Origin: a bacterium
Lineage (GTDB): Bacteria; Pseudomonadota; Alphaproteobacteria; Rhizobiales; Aestuariivirgaceae
DNA length: 64,000 nt
Direction of reading: 5' to 3'
Assembly: GCA_022842165.1 (NCBI GenBank)
Contig: JALHQC010000010.1
Span: 1 to 64,000, forward strand
Position numbers and translations under genes: made by a program. Positions within the stretch are counted from its first letter, which is position 1. Each line of letters opens with the position of its first letter. Of the stretch, positions 47,372-55,554 are shown in pieces. A model generated the notes under the pieces. The model saw only the letters and a program-made list of their open reading frames with translations, did not search any database and was not told the origin of the DNA.

Positions 47372-48433
47372 TCAGGGAATGTAGCGTTCCTGCCGCAACC
47401 GGTCAAAAGCGTGCGTGAAGGAGTCCACGCTGTTCTGGTATGCGTTGAAGCCGAGATCGTAGCTCTTGGTCATCGATGCGAAGCTTTCGAGCTCGCGGCC
47501 AAGATCGAGATCGGTGTGCCACCACGAGGCGAACTTCTCGATCGGCACTTTCTTCAGGCCGTGCTTCGCCACGATGCGATCCCACACCGGGCCGCTATCG
47601 GCCATGTAGGCTTCAAGCGGCGTCGGCTTGCCGGGATGCTCCGCCGCCTCGAGGCCGAAGTAGGCGGCAATCCGCGGCCACAGCCAGTTCCAGCGGAAGA
47701 CCTCGCCATTGACGATGTTGAAGGCTTCGTTGAAGCCATTGGCATTGGTCGCCGCCCATTCGAGCTGTTTGGCGATGATCCGCCCGTCGGTGATATCGAC
47801 CGCGCCTTCATATTGCTGACTGGTGCCCGGAAACACGAAGGGCTTGCCGGTTTCCCTGGCGATCGCCGCGTAGGCCGCGAGCGTCGAGGCCATGTTCATG
47901 GCGTTGCCCACGGCGTAGCCGATCAGCGTGTGCGGACGGTGCACCGACCAGGTGAAGTTCTGCTTCTCGGCAGCCGCATAAACGGCATCCTCCTGCACGT
48001 AATAGAAATTGGCGAAGGGCAGGCGCGGCTGTTCCTCGCGGAAGGGCGTTACCGGCTTTGTCTTGGCATAGGCCTCGAAGGGCCCGAGATAGTGCTTGAG
48101 GCCGGTGACGAGCGCCACATGGCGGACGCCTTTCCCCTCGATGGCGGCCATCAGGTTCTCGACCATGGCGCCGTTCACCTTGCAGTTCTCGGCCTCCGTC
48201 GCCTGCCGAGACCAGGTGGTGATGAAAACGTGGGTGGGCTGCAGCGCCTTGAGACTTGCAGTAAGCGCCGCGCGGTCGGTGAGGTCGGCGGCGATCGAAT
48301 TGACACCTTGCGGCAGGTTATCGGCGTTGCGCGAGATTCCCGACACCTCCCAGACGCCCGCCGCGACCAGATGTTCGGCGAGGTGGCGCCCGATGATGCC
48401 GCTGACGCCGGCGATCAATGCATGTTTCTTCAT
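47372..48433 (-). CDS. PRISE-type reductase (progesterone 5-beta-reductase-like extended SDR)
   Basis: This 353-residue extended SDR is of the PRISE/iridoid-synthase-like class, enzymes that reduce activated C=C bonds (1,4-enones) with NADPH. It has the N-terminal Rossmann motif ALIAGVSGIIGRHLAEHL, the family motif TGLKHYLGPFEAYAK with the catalytic Lys (~residue 107), and NFYYVQEDAVY with the catalytic Tyr (~140), followed by WSVHRPHTLIGYAVGNAMN. All are characteristic. A longer upstream frame exists; the ATG at 48433 starts the Rossmann strand. It is between the M24 and dehydrogenase genes, same strand, short gaps. The substrate is unknown. Confidence 0.85.
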   Translation of the reverse strand: MKKHALIAGVSGIIGRHLAEHLVAAGVWEVSGISRNADNLPQGVNSIAADLTDRAALTASLKALQPTHVFITTWSRQATEAENCKVNGAMVENLMAAIEGKGVRHVALVTGLKHYLGPFEAYAKTKPVTPFREEQPRLPFANFYYVQEDAVYAAAEKQNFTWSVHRPHTLIGYAVGNAMNMASTLAAYAAIARETGKPFVFPGTSQQYEGAVDITDGRIIAKQLEWAATNANGFNEAFNIVNGEVFRWNWLWPRIAAYFGLEAAEHPGKPTPLEAYMADSGPVWDRIVAKHGLKKVPIEKFASWWHTDLDLGRELESFASMTKSYDLGFNAYQNSVDSFTHAFDRLRQERYIP

Positions 48434-48465
48434 GATGTGGTTCGCTTTCCGTAATCTTTCGCTAC

Positions 48466-49719
48466 TCAGAACACTTCGCAGCCGGGAAGGCCGCAGGAAA
48501 TCAGACGATCCGAAGGGAAGTTGGTGATGATCTCGCAGCCGTCCTTGGTGACGACGACCTCCTCCTCGATGCGCGCCGCGCCCGAGCCGTCTTCCGAGCC
48601 CTTCCAGGTTTCGAGCGCGAAGACCATGCCTTCCTTCAAAGGCGTGTTCTGGCCGCGGAAGCGCTTGGAGAAGATCGGACGTTCCCAAAGGCTGAGGCCG
48701 ACGCCGTGGCCATACTGCAGCAGGAAGGCCTCTTCCTCGTCGCGGTATCCGAATTCATGCGCGTCCGGCCAAACGGCGGCAACCTCGTCGGGCGTGACGC
48801 CGGGCTTGATCATGTCGATCGACGCCGAGATCCACTTGGAGGCGGTTTCGTAGGCTTCGATCTGGTGCTTGTTCGGCTCGCCGCAGATGAAGGTGCGGTA
48901 ATAGCAGGTGCGGTAGCCGTTGTAGGAATGCATGATGTCGAGGAAGATCATGTCGCCCGGCTGGATCATGCGGTCAGAGAAGGTATGCGAGTGCGGCCGT
49001 CCGCGGCGGCCCGATACCGAGTTCACGCATTCGACGCGCTCCGATCCCATGCGGAACAGCCGGTCGTTGGCGATGGCGACGAGTTCGTTCTCCTTGGTGC
49101 CGGGACGGATGGCGCGGGCGATGTCGACATAGGTCGCGTCGACCATGGCGGCCGCCAACTTCAGCAGTTCGATCTCGTCCGCCGTCTTGATCTCGCGCGC
49201 GTCGAGAAGAGCCTGCTGGCCATCGACTACATTGATGCCTTCGGCCTCGAGCGCGCGCAGCATGCTGAGTTCCATGAGGTCGACGCCCAAGGGTTCCTTG
49301 TCGATCCCGTAGTGGACAAGCGCCTTCTTGATCTGCTTGGCGAAATCATGCTGCACGTTGAGGCCGGGCGGAATGGCGCCCTGCATCGTGGTGATGGGTG
49401 CTGCGACATTGTCCTTGATCCAGGGTGAGGACAGGCGCTTGGCGGGCGGCGCCGGATCCCACAGGAACGGCTTGCCTTCGGCGGGGCAAAGCGCATAGCG
49501 GAAGAATTTGTCGCGTGCCCATTCGCCGATGTGGGTCGACGTGACATAGCGGATGTTGTCGAAGTTGAAGCAAAGCACGGCGCCGAGGCCGGCATAGCGG
49601 ATCGCGGCCTGGGCGCGGGCCAGCCGTTCCTTGGAGAGGCGGGAGTAGTCGATTCCCTGCTCCCAGTCCTTCGCCTGAGTGCCCCAGGATGCCGTCGAAT
49701 ATGGGCTGTTGTACTTCAC
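48466..49719 (-). CDS. M24 (creatinase/aminopeptidase P fold) protein with altered metal site
   Basis: This 417-residue pita-bread-fold protein has an N-terminal creatinase-like domain (AVLCFNFDNIRYVTSTH) and the C-terminal M24 domain. Of the five metal ligands of true aminopeptidases, the first Asp (D261 in FLDIMHSY), His (H338 in QYGHGVGLS) and two Glu (near 370 and 385) are present. The second Asp position is Cys (C272 in GYRTCYYRTF). Loss of that Asp is reminiscent of creatinase, which is metal-independent. It may be a C-N hydrolase or lyase rather than a peptidase; relatives of the fold also include ectoine hydrolase and DddP. It is located inside the catabolic gene series. Confidence 0.83.
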   Translation of the reverse strand: MKYNSPYSTASWGTQAKDWEQGIDYSRLSKERLARAQAAIRYAGLGAVLCFNFDNIRYVTSTHIGEWARDKFFRYALCPAEGKPFLWDPAPPAKRLSSPWIKDNVAAPITTMQGAIPPGLNVQHDFAKQIKKALVHYGIDKEPLGVDLMELSMLRALEAEGINVVDGQQALLDAREIKTADEIELLKLAAAMVDATYVDIARAIRPGTKENELVAIANDRLFRMGSERVECVNSVSGRRGRPHSHTFSDRMIQPGDMIFLDIMHSYNGYRTCYYRTFICGEPNKHQIEAYETASKWISASIDMIKPGVTPDEVAAVWPDAHEFGYRDEEEAFLLQYGHGVGLSLWERPIFSKRFRGQNTPLKEGMVFALETWKGSEDGSGAARIEEEVVVTKDGCEIITNFPSDRLISCGLPGCEVF

Positions 49720-49919
49720 GATCCTACCTCTTCCTTCATGTCCCGCCGGACAACCAATCCGGCTTTGCGTGTCTGACTATCCCGCAGCACCAGACTGCGC
49801 CTTAACCCCGAAACCCGCCGGCTGCCAAGAATGTCACATCCTGCGGGCTTCCTGCTGCGCAAAGATTCCCAATCTGGCAGTGCCGAACGATACCCCCGGC
49901 GGCTCTGCATCATTGCCTG

Positions 49920-50894
49920 TCACATCGTCAGCGTTACCTTGATGCAGGCCTTGGCATCCTGCCCCAATGCGAAGGCTTCGACCGCATCGGCGAGCGGGAA
50001 CTTGTGGGTCTGGATCGGCGACAGATCGATCCCCGTCCGCTCGAGAAAGCGGATCGCCGCGGGCCACACGCCGGGCGAGCCGATGCAGCCGCGTATCGTC
50101 AGGTTCTTCATCTGGATCAGGCCAAGCTCGGCCGGGACCTTGCGGCCGATGTTGATGCCCACCATCGCCATGCGGCCATCCTGGCCGGCATATTCGAAGG
50201 ACGCGGCGAGCGAAGCATCGTGACCCGAGGCTTCGATGACGAGATCGGCGCCCTTGCCTTCGGTCAGGTCCCTGATGCGGCTGGCGGCATCCGGCGTGTC
50301 AAGCGCCTCGGCCGCGCCGAGTTTCAGGGCAATGTCGCGGCGGGTCTTCAAAGGGTCGACGACGATGACGCGCGCACCCATGCCGATCGCCGCCGCCGCC
50401 GAGACTAGGCCAATGGTGCCGCCGCCCGACACGACAACGGTTTCGCTGGCATTGGTGCCGCCCGACCGCAGCACCGCGTAGAAGCCGCAGGTGAAAGGCT
50501 CGATCAGGGCGCCGCGCATGTCGTCGACCGAATCAGGCAGGCGGTGGAGCCAGTCCGGATTGACTGCGAAATACTCGCGATCGGCGCCGTCCATCGAAAA
50601 GCCGAAGTGATGCAGACGCTCAGGCGTGCGCACCACGCATTCGCCCACCACCCGGTCGCCGGCGCGGAACTTCTTCACCGCCTTGCCGACTTCGACGATT
50701 TCGCCGCACCACTCATGCCCGGGCGTCACCGGATATGAAATCGGGATGATGTAGCGGCCGCCCAGCAATTCATAGTCCGAATGGCAGATGCCGACGGTGC
50801 GGGTTTTGACGAGGACCTCGGTGTCCTTCACTTCCGGCATCCGCGTGTCGATGACGACGGGATTGTCCGGCTTCTCGAAGACCAGGGCTTTCAT
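49920..50894 (-). CDS. Medium-chain zinc alcohol dehydrogenase
   Basis: This 324-residue dehydrogenase of the medium-chain family has catalytic-site residues in TVGICHSDYELLGGRY and TPGHEWCGEIV, and a Rossmann motif VVVSGGGTIGLVSAAAAIG. The segment that carries four structural cysteines in most members (after GDRVVGE) reads CVVRTPERLHHFGFSMDG and lacks them. The sequence is distinct from the two butanediol-dehydrogenase-like proteins nearby. It is co-directional with the gene at 50947 (52-base gap) at the end of the transporter-dehydrogenase series; it likely oxidises a sugar or polyol hydroxyl. Confidence 0.85.
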   Translation of the reverse strand: MKALVFEKPDNPVVIDTRMPEVKDTEVLVKTRTVGICHSDYELLGGRYIIPISYPVTPGHEWCGEIVEVGKAVKKFRAGDRVVGECVVRTPERLHHFGFSMDGADREYFAVNPDWLHRLPDSVDDMRGALIEPFTCGFYAVLRSGGTNASETVVVSGGGTIGLVSAAAAIGMGARVIVVDPLKTRRDIALKLGAAEALDTPDAASRIRDLTEGKGADLVIEASGHDASLAASFEYAGQDGRMAMVGINIGRKVPAELGLIQMKNLTIRGCIGSPGVWPAAIRFLERTGIDLSPIQTHKFPLADAVEAFALGQDAKACIKVTLTM

Positions 50895-50946
50895 GTATTG
50901 TTTCTCCGGATGGGTTCTTGTTGGGTGGCGAGCGCGGCGCGGGGCA

Positions 50947-52014
50947 TCAGACGCTGACCAGGATCTTGAGGTGCTTTCCAGCCTTGTCGAGCAGCACGTC
51001 GAAGCCCTTTTCGACCACGTCTTCCGCCTTGATGCGGGCAGTGATGATCTTCTCCAGCGGCAGCTGGCCGGCCTCGACCATGCGGATGATGCGCGGCCAG
51101 ATCTGCACCGGATAGCACCATGTGGCTTCGATCGAGATGTCCTTCATCGCCCACATCATGGCATCGACGCTGGCGGGCTTCATGTGAAGGCCGGTCTGAA
51201 CAACCTTGCCCTGGCGGCGCACGGCAGCGGCGCAGGCATTGAGGCTTGCTTCCAGCCCCACGCATTCGACGGCGACATCGACGCCCACGCCTTCCTCGGT
51301 GTTGTCGCGAATGACCTGCTGCAGGTCTTCCGCAAGGGGATTGACGCAGATCGCCGACGGCAGAAGTTCCTTCGCCAGCCTCAGGCGGTTCGGATTGGGC
51401 TCGCTGACGAATATCGTCGATGCGCCGGCGGCGTGCGCGGCCAAAATCACGAGCGCCCCGATGGGACCGACGCCCGACACCAGCACCGTCGAACCCGAGG
51501 TCACGCCGCCGCGGTCGACGGCGTAGATCGCCACCGCCGCGGGCTCGATCATCGCGGCCTGCTCGTCGCTGACGCCGGCCGGCACGCGGCAGACATTGTA
51601 GTCGTTGACGACGGCAAGTTCGCCCATGCCGCCCCAGTCCCAGCTCAGGCCGACGCAGCCCATCTTCTCGCTCATCTGGTAGAGGCCGCGCCGTCCGTAA
51701 TAGTCGTCGCGCGGCGATATCAGCGGCTGGATCGAGACGCGGTCGCCCACACTGACATTGCTGACCTCCGGCCCCGCATCAGCCACCACGGCGCTGAACT
51801 CGTGACCGAGGATCTGCGGATTCCGGGCGCCGGTATAGACATGCGGCGTCACCGGCGTGACGATGGGGCCGGCAAGATATTCATGCAGGTCGGTGCCGCA
51901 GATGCCGGTGATCAACGGCTTGATCAGGACATCCCTCGGCCCGAGTTTCGCGGATGGCGGCGGCACATCCTCGACCCGGATATCGCGCGCGGCGTGGAAA
52001 CGGACTGCTTTCAT
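50947..52014 (-). CDS. Butanediol-dehydrogenase-like medium-chain dehydrogenase (copy 2)
   Basis: This 355-residue paralogue of the protein at 46245 has the same length, a shared N-terminus (MKAVRFHAARDIRVEDVPPP) and catalytic motif GICGTDLHEYLAGP. ILGHEFSAVVADAG and the NAD motif VLVSGVGPIGALVILAAH follow. Again no structural-zinc cysteines occur in the expected loop (LISPRDDYYGRRGLYQMSE). It probably oxidises a vicinal diol or polyol to the ketone or acyloin. It is followed at 49920 by a further dehydrogenase and preceded by two SDR genes, all in one direction with short gaps, so one operon is likely. Confidence 0.85.
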   Translation of the reverse strand: MKAVRFHAARDIRVEDVPPPSAKLGPRDVLIKPLITGICGTDLHEYLAGPIVTPVTPHVYTGARNPQILGHEFSAVVADAGPEVSNVSVGDRVSIQPLISPRDDYYGRRGLYQMSEKMGCVGLSWDWGGMGELAVVNDYNVCRVPAGVSDEQAAMIEPAAVAIYAVDRGGVTSGSTVLVSGVGPIGALVILAAHAAGASTIFVSEPNPNRLRLAKELLPSAICVNPLAEDLQQVIRDNTEEGVGVDVAVECVGLEASLNACAAAVRRQGKVVQTGLHMKPASVDAMMWAMKDISIEATWCYPVQIWPRIIRMVEAGQLPLEKIITARIKAEDVVEKGFDVLLDKAGKHLKILVSV

Positions 52015-52035
52015 GTGTTCGAACTTTCCCTGAAA

Positions 52036-52803
52036 CTATTGTGCCGTATAGCCGCCGTCCACCACGAGGCTTGCGCCCGTCACGAAGCGGGCCTCGTCGG
52101 AGGCGAGGAAGAGCACGCAATTCGCCACGTCCACCGGTTCGCCAAGGCAGAGCGGATGCTTCTCCTTCATCATGTCGAGATAGGCCTGCTTGCCGGCGGG
52201 ATAGGTTTCGGCGGCCTTCATGAACAATTCAGTCATCGTCGAGCCGGGATGCACGGCGTTGAACCGGATGCCATGGGGCGCGTAGCAGATGGCGTCCGTC
52301 TTGGTCATCATCAGGGCCGCGCCCTTGGTGGCGTGATAGGGCGGCAGGTCGTTATTGCCGATCAATCCGTAGATCGACGAGAAATTGACGACCGCGCCGT
52401 ATTTGCGCTTCATCATGTGCGGCACGGTGTGCTTGGTGCAGAGGAACATGCCCTTGACATTGACGTCGAAGACCTTGTCCCACTCCTCGACGGATACCTC
52501 GTGCGCGAACTTGTTGACGCCGGTGATGCCGGCATTGTTGACGAGAATGTCGATCTGGCCCCAGTCGGCGATCACGCCATCGACGGCGGCCTTCACCTCC
52601 GGTTCCCTGGTGATGTCGACATTGCGGTAGGTGACGGCAGCTCCGCTGGAGCCGAATTCCTTCGCCAGCCGGTTTCCCTCATCGGGCAGCACGTCGAAGA
52701 TCGCCACCCTGGCGCCCTCCTCCACGAACCGTCTGACGGTCGCGCCGCCGATGCCGCGCGCGCCGCCGGTGATGATCGATGTCTTGCCTTGCAAACGTCC
52801 CAT
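52036..52803 (-). CDS. Short-chain dehydrogenase/reductase
   Basis: This 255-residue classical SDR has the complete set: SIITGGARGIGGATVRRF (cofactor), NNAGITG, FSSIYGLIGNNDLPPYHATKGAA (catalytic Ser, Tyr, Lys; given in parts) and the VDGGYTAQ terminus. The acidic residue after the second strand (IFDVLPDEG) favours NAD over NADP. The ATG at 52803 has GAGGG five bases upstream, and longer frames were rejected. The gene is 8 bases downstream of another SDR and 21 bases upstream of the medium-chain dehydrogenase, an operon arrangement. Confidence 0.88.
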   Translation of the reverse strand: MGRLQGKTSIITGGARGIGGATVRRFVEEGARVAIFDVLPDEGNRLAKEFGSSGAAVTYRNVDITREPEVKAAVDGVIADWGQIDILVNNAGITGVNKFAHEVSVEEWDKVFDVNVKGMFLCTKHTVPHMMKRKYGAVVNFSSIYGLIGNNDLPPYHATKGAALMMTKTDAICYAPHGIRFNAVHPGSTMTELFMKAAETYPAGKQAYLDMMKEKHPLCLGEPVDVANCVLFLASDEARFVTGASLVVDGGYTAQ

Positions 52804-52811
52804 GTTGTCCC

Positions 52812-53591
52812 TCAAATCAAAACCATGCCGCCATCGACCATGAAGGTCTGGCCTGTGATGTAGTCGGACCCGGTGGAGGCCAGAAACGTGGTGACGCCGG
52901 TGATGTCCCCGGGCTTCGCATAACGGCCGATCAGGATCGCCTGACTGAACTCGTTGATTGCCTGGTCGGGCTTCTGGGTGACGCCGAGTTCCACGAATTC
53001 GCGGTCGAGCTGCTCCCACAATTCGGTGCGCACAACGCCGGGGGCGAAGGCGTTGACGGTGATCTTGTCGGCGGCCAGCGCCCGGGCGGCGGCCTGCGTC
53101 AGCGCCGCGACGGCGAACTTCGAGGCGCAGTAATGCGCAAACAGCGGATAGCCCTGCTTCGAGGCGATCGACTGGGTGTTGATGATCTTGCCGCCCGTTC
53201 CCTGGGCCTTCATCTGCCGCGCGGCTTCCTGGGTGCCGATCAGCACACCGAGGCCGTTGACGTCCATGATCCGCTGCCAGTCCTTCTCGGTTACGTCCAT
53301 GAAGGGGCAGGTCTGGCTGATTCCGGCGTTGTTGAAGATGACATCGAGCCGCCCGAAGGCCTTGACGGTGGCGGCGATCATGGCCGCGGTGCTGGCGCGG
53401 TCGGCGACGTTCACTTCAGCGGCGAACGCCTTGCCGCCGAGGCTGGCCGCCACCTCCTGCGCCGCCTTGGCATTGAGGTCGGCGACACAGACCTTCGCGC
53501 CGTTCAACGCGAGATCACGCGCGATCTCGGCGCCGATGCCGCGTCCCGCGCCGGTGACGATGATGGCTTTTCCCTCGACTGAACCAGACAT
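52812..53591 (-). CDS. Short-chain dehydrogenase/reductase (acetoin reductase/sorbitol dehydrogenase-like)
   Basis: This 259-residue classical SDR has AIIVTGAGRGIGAEIARDLA, CVADLN (Asp after the second strand, NAD-type), NNAGISQTCPF, the catalytic segment HYCASKFAVAALTQAAAR, and GRYAKPGDITGVTTFLAS then MVDGGMVLI. The pattern resembles acetoin/diacetyl reductases and L-iditol/galactitol dehydrogenases; I cannot separate these. It lies immediately downstream of the ABC permease gene, tying the dehydrogenase to the imported compound. Confidence 0.88.
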   Translation of the reverse strand: MSGSVEGKAIIVTGAGRGIGAEIARDLALNGAKVCVADLNAKAAQEVAASLGGKAFAAEVNVADRASTAAMIAATVKAFGRLDVIFNNAGISQTCPFMDVTEKDWQRIMDVNGLGVLIGTQEAARQMKAQGTGGKIINTQSIASKQGYPLFAHYCASKFAVAALTQAAARALAADKITVNAFAPGVVRTELWEQLDREFVELGVTQKPDQAINEFSQAILIGRYAKPGDITGVTTFLASTGSDYITGQTFMVDGGMVLI

Positions 53592-53615
53592 GTTGAAAAC
53601 TCCCTCAGTTGTGCT

Positions 53616-54587
53616 TCAGACGCTGCGCCTGACGTAGAAGGCGGCAGCGAGAACGATGACCAGGCCCTTGATGATGATTTGCAGCTGGACGGGCATGCCG
53701 AACATCAGCACCGCGTTGAACACGACGATCAGAATCGCGGCGCCGATCAGGCCGCCGACGATCGTGCCGCGGCCGCCGGAAAGCGCGATGCCGCCCATCA
53801 CCGCGGCGACGATCGAGTCGAGTTCGAAGCCGCGGCCCACCCAGTTGTCGACGATGCCGACGTAGCCGCTGAGCACCAGCCCCGCGATGGCCGCTAGAAC
53901 GCCCGATATGACATAGCCGCTGACGATCACCCGATCGGCGTTGATGCCGAGAAGCCGCGCGGTGGTGGGGTTCCCGCCGGTGATATAGACTTCGCGGCCA
54001 AAGCGCGACCGCGCCAGCAGAATGCCGAAGATGACGGCGAGCACCGCCAGAAGCATGAGATTGTAGGGAATGCCGTAGAAGGTTTCAGCGCCCACCACGC
54101 GGAACAGCGGCGGCACGTTGCCCGACGGCGCGCCCTGCGTATAGGCGAAGCGGAAGCCCTGAAGCATGATCATGGTGGCGAGCGTGGCGAGGAAGGGCGA
54201 TACATCGCGCTTGGTGACAAGCAGGCCGTTGACGAGGCCCGTGCCGGCGCCGATCGCCAGCGAAATGGCGATGATCATCGGCATGTCGGAATTGACGCCC
54301 GAAAAGCCCGTGGCGATGACCGCCGCCGTCGCCATCACCGAGGCGACCGACAGGTCGAGGCCGCGCAGGATGATGACGAATGCCTGGCCGATGACCACGA
54401 TGCCGAGCGGCGCCACCTGCAGCAGCATGTTCGAGATGTTGTTGGCCGACAGGAAGGCGGGCGACACGATGCCCGAAACCGCGACCAGCAGCACCAGAAA
54501 GATATGGATGCCATAGTTCGAGAGAATGTGCCTGAACCCGGAGGACCGGCCTTCGCCGCCGGTCTTGATGTCGGTTGCGTCGGTCAT
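53616..54587 (-). CDS. Ribose-type sugar ABC transporter permease (second)
   Basis: This 323-residue inner-membrane permease of the RbsC/BPD_transp_2 family has about eight to ten hydrophobic segments, for example GIHIFLVLLVAVSGIVSPAF and VSGYVISGVLAAIAGLVLSG. The family block ATLATMIMLQGFRFAYTQG is near the middle, and GGNPTTARLLGINADRV is the cytoplasmic coupling loop. The ATG at 54587 overlaps the stop of the other permease (TGATG), which fixes the start and indicates coupled synthesis of the two membrane subunits. It pairs with the gene at 54587-55543. Confidence 0.93.
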   Translation of the reverse strand: MTDATDIKTGGEGRSSGFRHILSNYGIHIFLVLLVAVSGIVSPAFLSANNISNMLLQVAPLGIVVIGQAFVIILRGLDLSVASVMATAAVIATGFSGVNSDMPMIIAISLAIGAGTGLVNGLLVTKRDVSPFLATLATMIMLQGFRFAYTQGAPSGNVPPLFRVVGAETFYGIPYNLMLLAVLAVIFGILLARSRFGREVYITGGNPTTARLLGINADRVIVSGYVISGVLAAIAGLVLSGYVGIVDNWVGRGFELDSIVAAVMGGIALSGGRGTIVGGLIGAAILIVVFNAVLMFGMPVQLQIIIKGLVIVLAAAFYVRRSV

Positions 54588-55543
54588 CAGATGCGCTTCC
54601 TTTTTTCGACATAGATCGAGACCGCCGCGATGACGATCAGGCCCTGCGCGATCAACTGGTAGTGTGTCGAGACGTCCATGAAGTTCAGCACGTTGTTGAT
54701 CAGCGAGATGAGATAGGCGCCGAACAGCGTGCCCATGACGCCGCCGCGGCCACCGGCCAGCAACGTACCGCCGACGACTACCGGCGTGATGGAAGCCAGC
54801 GTGTAGTTGACGCCCGTGTAGGGCTGGCCCACGCCGAAGCGGCTGACCAGGTAGATCGCCATCAGCGCGCAGCAGAAGCCCGACACCGTGTAGACGAAAA
54901 TGATGACGCCGGAACGCGGCAAGCCCATGAGGCGCGCGCCCGCCTGATCGTCGCCCACCGCATAGATGTAGCGGCCGAGCCGCGCATAGCGCAGGAACAG
55001 CGCAACGAGAATGAAGAGCGCGATCACGAACAGGGCCGAGACCGGCAGGCCCAGGACCTTGCCATAGGCCAGAAACTTGAAACCGGGGGGCGCCTTGCCC
55101 GCAGGCCCCAGCGAATAGAGCAGCGCTATGCCCTGGAGGACGGCACCCATGCCGAGCGTGACGATCAGCGGATGGATGCGGAGCATGACGATGCCGATGC
55201 CGTTGATGGCGCCGATCATGCACCCGAGCAGGATGATGCCGGCGGTAACCGGCAGGATCATGGCCGGATCGCCGTTCATCAGGCCCGAGGTGAGAAGCGA
55301 CAGGAGACTGATCATCGAGCCGACCGACATGTCGATGCCGCCCGTCAGGATGGCGAGCGTCTGCCCGAGGCTAACCAGCGCCAGCCCGGAGGATTGCTCG
55401 AACACGTTCAGGATATTCGACGTGGTGCGGAACCGGTCGGATATGAAGCTGCCAAAGATCAGCAGGGCGAAAAGTAGCACGATGACGACAACGAGGCCGC
55501 GATTGCGCTTGACGAAGGTGGAGAGCGGGGACTGTTTTGCCAT
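54587..55543 (-). CDS. Ribose-type sugar ABC transporter permease (first)
   Basis: This ~318-residue polytopic permease is of the same family as its neighbour. LVVVIVLLFALLIFGSF is the first helix, GLALVSLGQTLAILTGGIDMSVGSM is the signature (given as two overlapping motifs), VGDDQAGARLMGLPRSGV is the coupling loop, and ASITPVVVGGTLLAGGRGGV completes the set. The ATG at 55543 follows GGGAG; a GTG at 55558 overlapping the ATPase stop (GTGA) is an alternative start. With the ATPase and substrate-binding protein it forms a complete importer. Confidence 0.92.
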   Translation of the reverse strand: MAKQSPLSTFVKRNRGLVVVIVLLFALLIFGSFISDRFRTTSNILNVFEQSSGLALVSLGQTLAILTGGIDMSVGSMISLLSLLTSGLMNGDPAMILPVTAGIILLGCMIGAINGIGIVMLRIHPLIVTLGMGAVLQGIALLYSLGPAGKAPPGFKFLAYGKVLGLPVSALFVIALFILVALFLRYARLGRYIYAVGDDQAGARLMGLPRSGVIIFVYTVSGFCCALMAIYLVSRFGVGQPYTGVNYTLASITPVVVGGTLLAGGRGGVMGTLFGAYLISLINNVLNFMDVSTHYQLIAQGLIVIAAVSIYVEKRKRI

Positions 55544-55554
55544 GGTCTCCCGCC

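Noticed and set aside
50788..52863. 691-codon open frame on the plus strand opposite dehydrogenase and SDR genes
   Set aside because: It crosses several well-supported minus-strand genes, has His/Arg/Asp-rich shadow composition, and matches no domain.
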